Below are positions 23,981-34,402 of a stretch of DNA of 64,000 bases, piece by piece. Positions within the stretch are counted from its first letter, which is position 1. Each line of letters starts with the position of its first letter. The stretch lies in contig NZ_QBKH01000001.1 in the NCBI RefSeq assembly GCF_003054045.1, positions 744,001 through 808,000 of the forward strand, written 5' to 3'. The notes under the pieces are model-generated. The model saw nothing but the letters and a program-made list of their open reading frames with translations, had not been told where the DNA came from and did no database searches. Both the position numbers and the translations under genes were made by a program. Origin of the DNA: Sphingobacterium faecium. GTDB taxonomy: Bacteria; Bacteroidota; Bacteroidia; Sphingobacteriales; Sphingobacteriaceae.

Positions 23981-24955
23981 TTAAAAAAGTAAAGCTCTTA
24001 TTTGTCTTTCATCTTCTTTAATTTGATCCTTCATTTCTTGTAGTGAATCAAATCTTTCATCATGACGAATAAAGTGTAAAAACTTTACACGCAATGTTTT
24101 GCCATATATATCTTCATTGAAGTCAAAAAGGCTAATTTCAATACTTCTGTTCATTCCATCTACTGTCGGACGTGTGCCTATGTACCCCATTCCTTTAGCA
24201 ATGCTATATGGTTCAGTTTCGATGTATTCACCTGTGGTGATATTTTGAAGATGATCAAAAATATGAACTTCTACGGCATAAATACCATAGGCCGGAATCA
24301 ATTTATGCTGTTCATGTACCTGAAGGTTGGCTGTAGGAAAACCTATTGTTCGACCAATTTGATCACCACGTATTACCGTTCCTGTTAATTCAAAGGGATA
24401 ACCCAAATATAGGTTTGCGGTGTTGATATCACCTGTAATCAATGCAAGGCGTATTCGTGTTGAGGATACGGCTACATCATTGATGTCCTGCTCGGGGATT
24501 TGCTCTACGGAATAATCAAAAATATCAGCATACTGCTGTAAATCTTTTAAACTGCCTTTTCTATCCTTTCCAAAGTGATGATCATATCCAATTACAATCT
24601 TTTTTGTACCTAATTTTCCTACTAATACATTGCTAATATATTCTTCAGGAGTTTGGTTTGAAAAATCACGAGAGAAAGGGGTAATAATTAAATGATCAAT
24701 ATCTAATTCTGAAAGTCTACTGACTTTCTCTTCGATATCATTAATAAGTCTCAAACTATCATCATCAGGATTGATAATTAATCTTGGGTGAGGGTAGAAG
24801 GTTAATAAAACCGTTTCCCCATTAATTTTTTTAGCACATTCTTTTAAATGAGTTAATATTTTTTGATGACCAATATGGACGCCGTCAAATGTACCAATGG
24901 TAACAACTGCATTTTCCAATGCTTTAAAATCATCTAAACTTCTATAAATTTTCAT
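23981..24955 (-). CDS. ribF: Bifunctional riboflavin kinase/FAD synthetase RibF
   Basis: Makes FMN and FAD from riboflavin in the cytosol. The 324-residue length is usual. The N-terminal FAD synthetase half shows TIGTFDGVHIGHQKIL (nucleotidyltransferase HxGH) and TFYPHPR, then the YDHHFGKDRKG segment. The C-terminal riboflavin kinase half begins near GYPFELTGTVIRGDQIGRTI with GFPTANL. It is the last gene of the ftsX-DUF3098-uppP-truB-ribF run, 43 bp after truB. Confidence 0.96.
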   Translation of the reverse strand: MKIYRSLDDFKALENAVVTIGTFDGVHIGHQKILTHLKECAKKINGETVLLTFYPHPRLIINPDDDSLRLINDIEEKVSRLSELDIDHLIITPFSRDFSNQTPEEYISNVLVGKLGTKKIVIGYDHHFGKDRKGSLKDLQQYADIFDYSVEQIPEQDINDVAVSSTRIRLALITGDINTANLYLGYPFELTGTVIRGDQIGRTIGFPTANLQVHEQHKLIPAYGIYAVEVHIFDHLQNITTGEYIETEPYSIAKGMGYIGTRPTVDGMNRSIEISLFDFNEDIYGKTLRVKFLHFIRHDERFDSLQEMKDQIKEDERQIRALLF

Positions 24956-24998
24956 TTAATGAAATATTTTCGGGAAATTAATAAATAGAAATCAATTC

Positions 24999-25736
24999 TT
25001 AAGATTGATGTTCTGCCATATTAATTTCTTTATGAACTTTTATTTTTTGAATTAATTCTTCTAAGTTCCAAGCATTTTCAACTTGGTAATCGCCACTTTT
25101 AGTTCTTCTGAGTGAACTTAAATGAGCACCACTGTTGAGTACTTTTCCAAAGTCATATGCGAGGGAACGAATATAGGTTCCTTTACTGCATGAAACCCTG
25201 AAATGGATAACAGGCATTTCTATTTTTTCAATGATAAAGCTATTAATCGTGACTTTGCGGGTTTTTAATTCGACTGTTTCACCTCGACGAGCTTTTTCAT
25301 AGATACGTTCTCCATTGATTTTAATAGCTGAATGCGCAGGAGGGTATTGGTCAATATCACCTTCAAAAGTCTTCGCAGCATCATATATCATTTCTTCCGA
25401 AATATGATTTGTAGGAAAAGTTTCATCGACTTCTGTTTCAAGATCGTAAGAAGGGGTTGTCCCACCTAACGTGATGGTCCCCATATACTCCTTATCTTCA
25501 GCTTGATAGCTATCTATTTTTTTTGTAAATTTACCAGTACACACAATTAACAAACCCGTTGCTAATGGATCTAATGTACCCGCATGACCTACTTTTATTT
25601 TTAATGGTTTAATGGAGTTACGAATTTTCCCAACCACATCAAAGCTTGTCCAGGTCAGTGGCTTATCTATCAATAACATTTGTCCTTCGGCAAATGAAAA
25701 CACTTTTTCTATTTGATCTTTTTCGTTATTTTCCAT
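24999..25736 (-). CDS. truB: tRNA pseudouridine(55) synthase TruB
   Basis: Makes pseudouridine 55 in the T loop of tRNAs. The catalytic Asp lies in KVGHAGTLDPLATGLLIV (about residues 49-66). The KINGERIYEKARRGE and SKGTYIRSLAYDFG motifs are both present. The 245-residue length is that of the short Bacteroidota form with no PUA domain. It is probably transcribed with ribF from the promoter at 25843-25850, with uppP ending 168 bp upstream. Confidence 0.96.
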   Translation of the reverse strand: MENNEKDQIEKVFSFAEGQMLLIDKPLTWTSFDVVGKIRNSIKPLKIKVGHAGTLDPLATGLLIVCTGKFTKKIDSYQAEDKEYMGTITLGGTTPSYDLETEVDETFPTNHISEEMIYDAAKTFEGDIDQYPPAHSAIKINGERIYEKARRGETVELKTRKVTINSFIIEKIEMPVIHFRVSCSKGTYIRSLAYDFGKVLNSGAHLSSLRRTKSGDYQVENAWNLEELIQKIKVHKEINMAEHQS

Positions 25737-25842
25737 TCATTGATTCAATTGCACTAGATCATTGATTTTGTTTTCATTTGTTAAATCCTTTTAAAACAAG
25801 TATTTGACATAACAAAGTCAAGTTGATTTTGTGTTTTTTTTG

Positions 25843-25850
25843 CAAAGCTA
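25843..25850 (-). promoter_or_regulatory. TAnnTTTG (-7) promoter element for truB-ribF
   Basis: TAGCTTTG on the minus strand, about 107 nt upstream of truB in the gap after uppP. This gives a longer leader than elsewhere in the window. Confidence 0.45.
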
Positions 25851-25903
25851 CTAATATTATTTTTCGCACTTGTATTTAAATAGTAAGCGTAGCGTCAAAT
25901 GTC

Positions 25904-26719
25904 TTAGTTATTCCAGAAAAATACCAATAAAGCGATACCTATAATAATACGGTACCAGCCCCAAAATTTAAATCCATATTTCGTTAATACGGTAATAAAT
26001 GATTTAACCGCTATCATAGCAACGATGAAGGCAACGACGTTACCCACTATAAAAACAATGATATTTTCATTGGTGGCAAATATCATTTCATAGCCTTTCT
26101 GTGCATGTGCTGTACCTTCGCCCCAAGTTTTAACAAATACGGAGTAAACGGTTACAGCAAGCATGGTAGGAACTGCTAAGAAGAATGAAAACTCTGCTGC
26201 AGCTCTTCGGTCTAATCCTTGAGTCAGTCCACCAATAATAGATGCAGCTGATCGAGAGGTGCCGGGCATCATAGCTAGACATTGCCAGAAACCGATAATT
26301 AATGCTTTCTTAATTGGAATTTCTCTTTCGTCCAAGATTGTTGGATTCTTGAACCATTTGTCAACAAATAGCAAGACAACACCTCCTAGGACCAGTACTG
26401 TCGAGATAGCGATCTGATTACCTAATACAGCTTCTATTTTATCGTCCAATAGTTTTCCTAGAACCAATGCCGGAATAACAGCAATGGCTAATTTATAATA
26501 AAGTTGGATATTTTTTATATCAAAAAATTTCTTCCAATAGAGAACTACGATGGAAAGGATAGCGCCAAATTGGATAGACACTTGAAACATTTTGAGGTAT
26601 TCACTTTCCTGCATACCCATTAAAGCTGCAGTAAAGCCCATGTGGGCTGTTGATGATATGGGAAGATATTCAGTTAATCCTTCAATAATCGCTAGAAGGA
26701 CAGCTTCAAATAACGACAT
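25904..26719 (-). CDS. uppP: Undecaprenyl-diphosphate phosphatase UppP (BacA)
   Basis: Inner-membrane phosphatase that recycles undecaprenyl pyrophosphate to the carrier lipid used for cell-wall assembly. The 271-residue product has about eight helices. Catalytic signatures are EGLTEYLPISSTAHM (residues 13-27) and MPGTSRSAASIIGGL (about 150-164). It is 14 bp downstream of the DUF3098 gene, in a cluster with ftsX that fits envelope growth. Confidence 0.95.
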   Translation of the reverse strand: MSLFEAVLLAIIEGLTEYLPISSTAHMGFTAALMGMQESEYLKMFQVSIQFGAILSIVVLYWKKFFDIKNIQLYYKLAIAVIPALVLGKLLDDKIEAVLGNQIAISTVLVLGGVVLLFVDKWFKNPTILDEREIPIKKALIIGFWQCLAMMPGTSRSAASIIGGLTQGLDRRAAAEFSFFLAVPTMLAVTVYSVFVKTWGEGTAHAQKGYEMIFATNENIIVFIVGNVVAFIVAMIAVKSFITVLTKYGFKFWGWYRIIIGIALLVFFWNN

Positions 26720-26733
26720 AGTCTAGTATTGTT

Positions 26734-26964
26734 TTATTTAGATTTTGGTTTGTAAAGAATGGCTACAAAGCCTAAAGCAAAACCAAGTACTATGACTATG
26801 GGAGCTAACGTGATTTTAGTAAAACTATAGATATCTGTATTACCGCTCATTAGGAAAAAACCAATGATAACAATAATAATACTGACAATAAATAATTGAT
26901 AATTCAATTTTCCGAAAACAAAAGCACTTTTGTTTGTCGATTCAGATTTTTTGATTTGAGCCAT
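26734..26964 (-). CDS. DUF3098 small membrane protein
   Basis: A 76-residue protein with two predicted transmembrane helices (about residues 20-38 and 52-70) and a basic end. The FVFGKLNYQL opening and the FALGFVAILYKPKSK ending match DUF3098. Its position between ftsX and uppP is a familiar Bacteroidota arrangement. Its function is unknown, but the location suggests an accessory role in division or cell-wall synthesis. Confidence 0.85.
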   Translation of the reverse strand: MAQIKKSESTNKSAFVFGKLNYQLFIVSIIIVIIGFFLMSGNTDIYSFTKITLAPIVIVLGFALGFVAILYKPKSK

Positions 26965-26966
26965 TT

Positions 26967-27845
26967 TTAACTGTATAAATCGTTAGATTTTGCTTTTAAA
27001 TATTTGGTTACGGCAAAGTATGTACTTAGGCCAGAAATTAGAATTCCGATTGCGATAACTACAATAAAAATAGCTGCAAACTCATACCAATTTCTTAAAA
27101 ATACCAATTCAGGAATTTGCTGTTGTGCAAATTTTAATGTAAATATCAATAATAAGATTGCTATTAATGAGCCTAATAGACCATGTATGATACCATAAGT
27201 AATAAATGGCTTACGTATAAAGTTTTTTGTAGCTCCAATTAATTGCATACTCTTGATTAGAAATCTTTGTGAGTAAATCGCTAAACGTATCGTGTTGTTG
27301 ATCAATGCTACTGCAATTACCAATAAAATTGCCGCAAATGCCAATACAACAATACTGATGATCCGCACATTTTTATTCACCATATCAATAAGTGATTCTT
27401 GATAAACCACTTCTTTGATTCTGTTGTTTCGCGATATTTTTTCAATAAAAGTTTTAATACTGTCGGAGTTTGCATAATCTTCCTTCATATAAACATCAAT
27501 AGAAGGAAGTAGTGGATTGTGCCCTAAGTACTGAACAAAATCTTCACCCAAATCTTCTTTTAAAGATTTCGCTGCAAGTTCTTTGCTGATATACTCTGAG
27601 CGTAAAACATAATTATCCTTCTCTAGATCTTTTTGCAATGAAAGAACATCACCTTCGTTAGTACCATCGTTAACGATAACATTTAAAACAATGTTTTCTT
27701 TTACATATTTGGATAAATTCTTTGCGTGAACAAGTAATAAACCTAACAATCCAGTCACTAAAAGGACCAGTGCTATACTGATAACAGTAGAGACGTAAAC
27801 TGATTTTGTTTTTCTTTTTTGCGTGCTTGATTCGTATTCTGACAT
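26967..27845 (-). CDS. ftsX: Cell division protein FtsX
   Basis: Membrane permease-like partner of FtsE, which controls murein hydrolases at the division site. About 292 residues with four helices: one after the basic N-terminus, a periplasmic domain of about 115 residues, then three C-terminal helices. The VVYQESLIDMVNKN block is typical. I chose ATG at 27845; the frame also allows a TTG at 27854, but the ATG gives the usual MSEYE start. ftsE is not adjacent, as is common in this phylum. It ends 2 bp before the DUF3098 gene. Confidence 0.92.
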   Translation of the reverse strand: MSEYESSTQKRKTKSVYVSTVISIALVLLVTGLLGLLLVHAKNLSKYVKENIVLNVIVNDGTNEGDVLSLQKDLEKDNYVLRSEYISKELAAKSLKEDLGEDFVQYLGHNPLLPSIDVYMKEDYANSDSIKTFIEKISRNNRIKEVVYQESLIDMVNKNVRIISIVVLAFAAILLVIAVALINNTIRLAIYSQRFLIKSMQLIGATKNFIRKPFITYGIIHGLLGSLIAILLLIFTLKFAQQQIPELVFLRNWYEFAAIFIVVIAIGILISGLSTYFAVTKYLKAKSNDLYS

Positions 27846-27868
27846 AATAAGCAATAAAAATTTATTTG

Positions 27869-27876
27869 CGAAAGTA
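27869..27876 (-). promoter_or_regulatory. TAnnTTCG variant promoter element for the ftsX cluster
   Basis: TACTTTCG on the minus strand, 23 nt upstream of the ftsX ATG. It differs from TAnnTTTG by one T-to-C change and is followed by CA. Confidence 0.45.
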
Positions 27877-28025
27877 ATGATTTGAGGGGATTAATTCGAA
27901 TTAATCTTGTAATAACTTTATTTCGAAAGTGCAAAAATTCGCTATATCCTTTGTAATTAACTTTTCAATACTATCATTTATTGTTTAAACTACAAAACTT
28001 TTCTTACAATTCCCCATTAAAATCG

Positions 28026-28033
28026 TAATTTCG
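28026..28033 (+). promoter_or_regulatory. TAnnTTCG variant promoter element for leuS
   Basis: TAATTTCG, 29 nt upstream of the leuS ATG. It has the same T-to-C variant as the ftsX element. Confidence 0.45.
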
Positions 28034-28062
28034 CAAGTCTTACAAAATTCCTCAATACAAAA

Positions 28063-30846
28063 ATGGAGTACAATCACAAATCGTTAGAAAAAAAGTGGCA
28101 AAAATTTTGGGCCGATCATGAAACATTCAAATCAGCGGATACACATGAAAAACCGAAATATTATGTTTTAGATATGTTTCCTTATCCTTCTGGAGCTGGT
28201 TTGCACGTCGGTCATCCACTTGGCTATATCGCTTCGGATATTTTTTCAAGATATAAACGTTTAAAAGGTTTTAATGTTTTACATCCCATGGGATATGATT
28301 CATTCGGTCTACCTGCGGAGCAATATGCAATCCAAACGGGACAGCATCCGGCAATCACGACTGAGGCTAATATAAGTCGCTACCGTGAACAATTGGATAA
28401 CATCGGTTTTTCTTTTGATTGGAGTAGAGAAGTACGTACTTCTGATCCTTCGTACTACAAGTGGTCGCAATGGATTTTTATGCAATTGTTCAATTCCTGG
28501 TATAACAATGAATCGAATAAAGCAGAGTTAATAGATACTTTAGTTAGCTGTTTTGAAACAGTTGGTTCAAAAGGAATTAATGCAGTTTCTGATGATGATG
28601 TCTTGTCGTTTACAGCAGCAGAGTGGCTTGCATTTGATGAAGAGAAGCAACAGCGTGAGTTGTTGAAATACCGTATTGCTTATTTACGTGAAAGTACTGT
28701 TAACTGGTGTGCTGCATTGGGAACTGTACTTGCTAATGATGAAGTGATCAATGGCTTTTCTGAAAGAGGGGGATTTCCTGTAGAACAAAAGAAAATGATG
28801 CAGTGGTCTATGCGTATCACAGCATATGCTGATCGTATGTTGCAGGGATTGGATCTTGTTGACTGGCCTGAACCCTTAGTCGAGATGCAACGTAACTGGA
28901 TTGGAAAGTCTGTTGGTGCTTTAGTGAAGTTTCCAGTTCCACAATTAGATACAAATATTGAAGTTTTCACGACACGTGTAGATACAATCTTTGGTGTTTC
29001 ATTTGTTGTGTTGGCACCGGAACATGAATTGGTTTCAAAATTAACGACTGATGAGCAACAGACTGACATCAGCGCATATATTGATAGAACAAGTAAAAAA
29101 TCTGAATTAGACCGTATGTCTGATACCAAAACGGTATCTGGTGCTTTTACAGGTTCATATGCAAAACATCCGATCACGGGAGAAGATGTTGCGATTTGGA
29201 TTGCTGATTATGTATTGGCAAGCTACGGAACTGGGGCTGTGATGGCAGTACCTTCTGGAGATCAGCGAGATTATCTGTTCGCTAAGCATTTTAATCTGCC
29301 TATTGTACAAATTTCTGATTCACAGCAGATCGAGGAGGAAGCGGATCCAAATAAAGAGGGTAAATATATCAACTCTGATTTCATGAACGGTATGAACTAT
29401 CAAGATGGTGTTACTGCTGTAATCGCGAAATTGGAAGAGCTAAAATTAGGAAAGGCTAAAATTAATTACCGTATGCGCGATGCGATCTTTGGTCGTCAGC
29501 GTTACTGGGGAGAGCCGGTTCCGGTTTACTTTAAAAATGGATTGCCTTACTTGATTAAAGAAGAGGAGCTTCCATTGTTATTACCTGAGGTAGATAAATA
29601 TTTGCCAACAGAAACTGGCGAACCTCCATTAGGACGTGCAGAAAACTGGAAGTATGAAGATCAATACGATTATGAATTGAGTACAATGCCAGGATGGGCT
29701 GGTTCTTCTTGGTACTGGTTCCGTTATATGGATCCTCAAAATGAGCAGACTTTTGCTTCTAAAGAAGCTGTCGATTACTGGAAGTCTGTCGATCTATATA
29801 TCGGTGGTTCTGAGCATGCTACAGGTCACTTGTTATACTCGCGATTCTGGAATAAATTCTTGAAAGATTTAGGTTTTCACAATGAGGAAGAGCCTTTTAA
29901 AAAATTAATCAATCAAGGAATGATTCAGGGACGTTCTAACTTTGTGTACCGTTTATTAAGTGATGAGGGTAAGGGGACAAATACCTTTGTTTCTTACGGA
30001 TTGAAAGATCAATATAATACCACTCCATTACACGTAGATGTTAATATTGTAGTAAATGATATCTTGAATTTGGAGAAATTCAAAGCTTCGAGACCAGATT
30101 ATGCCGCTGCCGAATTTATATTGGAAGATGGTAAATATATTTGTGGAACGGAAGTGGAGAAAATGTCTAAATCAAAATTCAATGTCGTTAATCCTGACGA
30201 TATCATTGAGACATATGGTGCAGATACGCTTCGTTTATATGAAATGTTCTTAGGCCCATTGGAGCAAGCGAAACCTTGGAATACAAATGGTATTGAGGGG
30301 GTATATAAGTTCCTAAAAAAGGTGTGGCGTTTATTTCATGATGCTGAAGGTAACTTTAAGGTATCAAATGATGAACCTACGAAAGCTGAATATAAAGCTT
30401 TACATAAGATCATTAAAAAGGCCGAGGATGATATTGAACGTTTTTCATTCAATACATCTGTTTCAGCTTTTATGATTTGTGTCAATGAGCTTACTGATCT
30501 CAAATGTAATAAGCGTGCCATTTTAGAGCAACTGGTTATCGTACTTCAACCTTATGCACCACATATCTCAGAAGAGTTATGGTCTTTACTGGGAAAAGAA
30601 GATGGATCGATCTCGTACGCAACATATCCGACATTTGTTTCTGATTATTTAGTTGAATCTGAATTTGCTTATCCCGTATCGATCAATGGTAAAATGAAAA
30701 TGAATCTTTTATTAGCATTGGATCTGGATGCGAAAGCTGTTGAAGAAATTGTTTTGTCGAATGAAGATGTCAAGCGTTTTATGGATGGAAAAGCTTTGAA
30801 GAAGTTAATTTTTGTAAAAGGTAAGATTATCAATATAGTCGTTTAA
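28063..30846 (+). CDS. leuS: Leucyl-tRNA synthetase
   Basis: Class I aminoacyl-tRNA synthetase charging tRNA-Leu. The 927-residue length matches Bacteroidota LeuS. The HIGH-type motif is [14 protein letters not shown] (HVGH at 48-51), and the KMSKS motif lies at about residue 700 ([15 protein letters not shown]). The CP1 editing domain carries the expected Thr-rich [14 protein letters not shown] segment. It is a single-gene unit with a promoter-like TAATTTCG and a 23-bp terminator hairpin. Confidence 0.98.
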   Translation: MEYNHKSLEKKWQKFWADHETFKSADTHEKPKYYVLDMFPYPSGAGLHVGHPLGYIASDIFSRYKRLKGFNVLHPMGYDSFGLPAEQYAIQTGQHPAITTEANISRYREQLDNIGFSFDWSREVRTSDPSYYKWSQWIFMQLFNSWYNNESNKAELIDTLVSCFETVGSKGINAVSDDDVLSFTAAEWLAFDEEKQQRELLKYRIAYLRESTVNWCAALGTVLANDEVINGFSERGGFPVEQKKMMQWSMRITAYADRMLQGLDLVDWPEPLVEMQRNWIGKSVGALVKFPVPQLDTNIEVFTTRVDTIFGVSFVVLAPEHELVSKLTTDEQQTDISAYIDRTSKKSELDRMSDTKTVSGAFTGSYAKHPITGEDVAIWIADYVLASYGTGAVMAVPSGDQRDYLFAKHFNLPIVQISDSQQIEEEADPNKEGKYINSDFMNGMNYQDGVTAVIAKLEELKLGKAKINYRMRDAIFGRQRYWGEPVPVYFKNGLPYLIKEEELPLLLPEVDKYLPTETGEPPLGRAENWKYEDQYDYELSTMPGWAGSSWYWFRYMDPQNEQTFASKEAVDYWKSVDLYIGGSEHATGHLLYSRFWNKFLKDLGFHNEEEPFKKLINQGMIQGRSNFVYRLLSDEGKGTNTFVSYGLKDQYNTTPLHVDVNIVVNDILNLEKFKASRPDYAAAEFILEDGKYICGTEVEKMSKSKFNVVNPDDIIETYGADTLRLYEMFLGPLEQAKPWNTNGIEGVYKFLKKVWRLFHDAEGNFKVSNDEPTKAEYKALHKIIKKAEDDIERFSFNTSVSAFMICVNELTDLKCNKRAILEQLVIVLQPYAPHISEELWSLLGKEDGSISYATYPTFVSDYLVESEFAYPVSINGKMKMNLLLALDLDAKAVEEIVLSNEDVKRFMDGKALKKLIFVKGKIINIVV

Positions 30847-30861
30847 TCAGGGTAATAGATA

Positions 30862-30910
30862 TTCTAAAAAAAGCCGCTTTTGAATTATTCAAAAGCGGCT
30901 TTTTTTAGAA
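30862..30910 (+). terminator. Rho-independent terminator of leuS
   Basis: A perfect 23-bp stem (30862-30884 with 30888-30910) with a 3-nt loop and a T7 run within the stem. Confidence 0.9.
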
Positions 30911-31082
30911 TTATATATTGTTGTTACATTATGTTTCCTGACCTCTGTTTATTAAATAGATGTGTTTTGCTCTACGAAAGTGATCAGGGTAACGTTTTTT
31001 TAACAGCCTTTATTTCTATTCAATTTCTATTCATCAGTTTACTCACTATCATACGCTTTCATTGATACCCTAGATCTGGTTT

Positions 31083-31364
31083 TTAAAACAACACATCTTG
31101 AAAAGCTTCAGTTCTGTCAAATACAGATTTTGCAAAGGGACAAAGCGGCATAATTTTAACATTTTTTTTACGGGCATAATCTACTGCTTCCAAAACCATT
31201 TTTTTACCTACACCATTGCCGTTAAATTCTGGATATACTTCTGTATGGTCAATGATAAATTTATCTTCTCCTGCCCAGGTATATTCCATAATACCAGCTT
31301 CTCTTCCGTCTAATTCCGCGATTATTTGACCTTTCTTTTCGTCTTCAATATTTTTTATAGTCAT
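31083..31364 (-). CDS. YidJ-type GNAT N-acetyltransferase domain protein
   Basis: A 93-residue minimal GNAT domain of the NATD1/Acetyltransf_CG group. The IDHTEVYPEFNGNGVGKKMVL segment carries the acetyl-CoA loop (GNGVGKK), and MPLCPFAKSVF is the typical end. Members are about 90-100 residues and acetylate unknown small molecules or proteins in the cytosol. It stands alone on the minus strand. Confidence 0.85.
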   Translation of the reverse strand: MTIKNIEDEKKGQIIAELDGREAGIMEYTWAGEDKFIIDHTEVYPEFNGNGVGKKMVLEAVDYARKKNVKIMPLCPFAKSVFDRTEAFQDVLF

Positions 31365-31422
31365 CTCTTTTTATTTAAATAAACAGCTAATTTCTGTCTT
31401 TGGTTTTTTAAAATTAAGATTT

Positions 31423-32187
31423 TTATAATAATTTTTTTTCATTTAAATATTTCCAATAGCGTTTTGGTAAACTTTTAACATGCAGTTTTGTATTTTTCCG
31501 TTCTTTTATATTAACAGCATCAAAGTAATTTTTCCATAGGTAACTATAGTGTAATTCATCATCATCTAATTGAATTGAAACATGATTTTTATCTAATGTA
31601 TGACTAAACTTAACCTCCGTAATCTGCTCTAAATCATAGTAAATACCGTAATTTCTTTTTAAATCGTAGATAAGCCATTTTTGATCGGCATAACGATCTT
31701 TAAAAAAATTAACAATTAAGGGTAATACATTAAAGTCGGGCTCCAGATTCGCAAAGTATAATCCATCTTTCATCTTTTGAAATCTAACAAATGCTTTAAC
31801 GCGATGTCTTTCCCTTGAAACAGATTTTACAATTTTTTTTATTTGTAAAATATCATCATTTGCGTAATTAAGATTTGGTTTATTATTCGGTTTAAAGTAA
31901 TAAACAATACTTCGAAGTATGAGGAGTTCCATATTTTTTAACTCTGAAAGAAATACGTAGTAAAGCTCTTTAATTCCTTGAATTCCTATTTTTTTCTCTA
32001 ATCCTAAAAGAACGCGTTTAACCTTAACATCATCTGTTATTACTGTTTCTGAAGTAACGAATAAGCCGGACTGTATGTTCTGATTATTTTGTTGGATAGT
32101 CTCAATCTGCCATTTGTATTCGAAAGAACAAAATACACAGGTGATCAATCCTGGCCATGTACCATCATAAATAAGTGTTTTGAGCAT
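31423..32187 (-). CDS. TIGR03915-family DNA metabolism protein (DUF4130)
   Basis: A 254-residue cytosolic protein. The opening LIYDGTWPGLITCVFCSFEY and the RERHRVKAFVRFQKMKDGLY block fit TIGR03915/DUF4130, called a probable DNA metabolism protein because it nearly always sits beside the TIGR03916 radical SAM protein. That partner is encoded 1 bp upstream here. No catalytic chemistry is established. By association it probably helps repair or modify bases. Confidence 0.85.
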   Translation of the reverse strand: MLKTLIYDGTWPGLITCVFCSFEYKWQIETIQQNNQNIQSGLFVTSETVITDDVKVKRVLLGLEKKIGIQGIKELYYVFLSELKNMELLILRSIVYYFKPNNKPNLNYANDDILQIKKIVKSVSRERHRVKAFVRFQKMKDGLYFANLEPDFNVLPLIVNFFKDRYADQKWLIYDLKRNYGIYYDLEQITEVKFSHTLDKNHVSIQLDDDELHYSYLWKNYFDAVNIKERKNTKLHVKSLPKRYWKYLNEKKLL

Positions 32188-32188
32188 C

Positions 32189-33445
32189 TTAAAATAAGGT
32201 TAATTGTTGCGTATTATTTTTGATGTATTTACTAGTTGATTGTGCTAATATGTACTGTTTGATATTTGCTCCTGATTTATCAGCATATATTTGTTGAAAT
32301 CCAAGACAAGTGATGAAATATTTCGCACGATTGATCGCAACTCCTAACTTTTGGAGATTTTCTATGCGTAAGGGGCCAAATCGTCTAGCCATGATGATTT
32401 TCTTAGCTGATTGAACTCCAATGCCCGGGATACGAACTACAGCATTATAATCAGCTTTATTGATATCAATAGGAAATACATGTTGATTGCGTAATGCCCA
32501 ACTTAATTTAGGATCAATATCGAGATCAAGTAGTGGATGAGTATCATTAACAATTTCGTCGGCATTAAAACCGTAAAAACGCAATAGCCAATCGGATTGG
32601 TATAATCTGTTTTCTCTAACCATAGGTACTGCAGAACCGATCTCAGGCAGTCTCTTATCGTAAGATATCGGAACATAGCCCGAGTAATAAACACGTTTTA
32701 GGTTAAAATTTTTATAAAAATGCTGAGCAGTCTGAATAATATGTTTATCAGATTCGCCCGATGCGCCAATGATCATCTGTGTACTTTGTCCAGCAGGAGC
32801 AAAGGTAGGTGTCGATTTGATGATCTTTCGTTCTTCATTTGTTCTTATGATTTCATTTTTCAGATAACGCATAGGGACAATCATATCTTCACGATTTTTA
32901 TCTGGAGCTAAGAGTTTAAGCCCTTCTTTTGTAGGTATTTCTAAATTGATGCTGAGACGATCAGCATATAAACCTGCTTGATGTACAAGTTCATCACTAG
33001 CCCCTGGAATAGTCTTTAGATGAATATAGCCGTTGAATTTATGTTCTAATCTCAACTTTTTAGCTATGGAAACCAACCTTTCCATTGTATAGTCTGCGTT
33101 TTTAAAAATGCCTGAACTTAAAAATAAACCTTCAATATAGTTTCTACGATAAAAATTGATGGTCAGATCTACCACCTCTTGTACAGTAAAGGCAGCACGC
33201 TCTATATCATTGCTTTTTCTTGATACACAGTAAGCGCAATCATAAATGCAGTGGTTAGTCAATAAGATTTTTAATAAGGAGACACATCGTCCATCTTCTG
33301 TATAAGAATGACAAATCCCTCCTTGATTAGCATTGCCCAGACCTTTATTTTTATTAGCCCTATTGCTACCACTAGAACTGCAGCTTACGTCATATTTGGC
33401 TGCGTCTGCTAAAATATTAAGTTTTTGAAATATACGATCTGACAT
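32189..33445 (-). CDS. TIGR03916-family putative DNA modification/repair radical SAM protein
   Basis: A 418-residue radical SAM enzyme. The [4Fe-4S] motif CIYDCAYC (Cys66, 70, 73) is present, with further cysteines before it (GGICHSYTEDGRC). The C-terminal part includes a helix-hairpin-helix DNA-binding motif (VVRIPGIGVQSAKKIIMARR, about residues 330-350). This domain order matches TIGR03916. Together with the TIGR03915 partner 1 bp downstream it forms a two-gene unit thought to act on DNA lesions; the reaction is undefined. Confidence 0.9.
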   Translation of the reverse strand: MSDRIFQKLNILADAAKYDVSCSSSGSNRANKNKGLGNANQGGICHSYTEDGRCVSLLKILLTNHCIYDCAYCVSRKSNDIERAAFTVQEVVDLTINFYRRNYIEGLFLSSGIFKNADYTMERLVSIAKKLRLEHKFNGYIHLKTIPGASDELVHQAGLYADRLSINLEIPTKEGLKLLAPDKNREDMIVPMRYLKNEIIRTNEERKIIKSTPTFAPAGQSTQMIIGASGESDKHIIQTAQHFYKNFNLKRVYYSGYVPISYDKRLPEIGSAVPMVRENRLYQSDWLLRFYGFNADEIVNDTHPLLDLDIDPKLSWALRNQHVFPIDINKADYNAVVRIPGIGVQSAKKIIMARRFGPLRIENLQKLGVAINRAKYFITCLGFQQIYADKSGANIKQYILAQSTSKYIKNNTQQLTLF

Positions 33446-33878
33446 AAATCTATTTATTTTAGTAAATGTACTAATATTTTTAGATATCTAGAGGTTTTCA
33501 CATAATTTAATGCAATACATTGATTAATTTAACTTACCTATTTACATCATTGTAAGTCACACAAAGCCTAAATTATATTTTGTGTTTTTTATATACGATT
33601 ATTAATTTTAGATATACTATTAAATAACAGCTCTAGTTTATTTCTTGTATTTAAAATAGAAAATGCCTTGGTTTTAAAAAGATAAAAAAAATTAAATTCA
33701 GATTACTGATTTTACTTTTTTGAATGCAATTCACGTATATTGAGCTATTCAATTCAAATGTCATAATTATTTTGATTGATTCATTCCAATTTTGATAGAG
33801 CTTATAGTAAAAATAGAAGCATGATTGAATTATAATGTAATGATTATTGTCCGATTATTGAATTATCAACTTATTTAG
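33446..33878. other. AT-rich intergenic region between divergent genes
   Basis: 433 bp upstream of both the radical SAM gene (minus) and a GNAT gene (plus). I see no ORF, tRNA, strong dyad or clean TAnnTTTG element. A near-match TACATTTA lies about 20 bp upstream of the radical SAM start. Confidence 0.4.
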
Positions 33879-34316
33879 ATGGAAAATGACCAAATTTATA
33901 TAGAGCAAGTGATTGCCTCGCGGACATGGAGAATTCGTCAACAGGCATTATATCCTAAGGGTTCACTAAAAGATGTGATGGTTGATGAAGATTTTGATGG
34001 AACACACTTTGCTGCTAGCGTAGAAGGGGAGTTGGTTGGTGTTATTTCTGTTTTTGAGGTTGATAAAGAGACTTATCAATTTAGGAAATTTGCCGTAATA
34101 CCTAAATTTCAAGGATATGGTATAGGCACTGCATTGCTACAGTCTGTTTTTGACTTTTGTGTGCTATGGAAAGGTAGTACACTTTATTGTGATGCGCGAG
34201 TAGAGGCAGTTTCATTTTATAAAAAATTTGGTATGGAAGAGAAAGGGCAACCTTTTTTTAAGGGAACGCTTGCATATGTCCGCATGCAAATTTGTTTAAC
34301 CGCCGATCTAGCATGA
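33879..34316 (+). CDS. GNAT family N-acetyltransferase
   Basis: A 145-residue acetyltransferase. Motif A is visible: FRKFAVIPKFQGYGIGTALL (about residues 69-88), with the acetyl-CoA-binding Q-x-x-G-x-G/A pattern, followed by LYCDARVEAVSFYKKFGMEE. This layout fits the ElaA/YjcF-like GNAT group. The substrate is unknown. The gene is alone and faces the convergent DUF4846 gene. Confidence 0.85.
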   Translation: MENDQIYIEQVIASRTWRIRQQALYPKGSLKDVMVDEDFDGTHFAASVEGELVGVISVFEVDKETYQFRKFAVIPKFQGYGIGTALLQSVFDFCVLWKGSTLYCDARVEAVSFYKKFGMEEKGQPFFKGTLAYVRMQICLTADLA

Positions 34317-34402
34317 TACTATTTGATATGAGCTAGTATCGATATCAAAATAGGTTTATCTATGGGAGTATGATGCCGTCATGTGTTAAACAATGTATAG
34401 AC

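Noticed and set aside
34320..34349. Inverted repeat TTTGATAT/ATATCAAA between the GNAT and DUF4846 genes as a terminator
   Set aside because: The arms are only 8 AT-rich bp and no T run follows, so it is not a convincing terminator.
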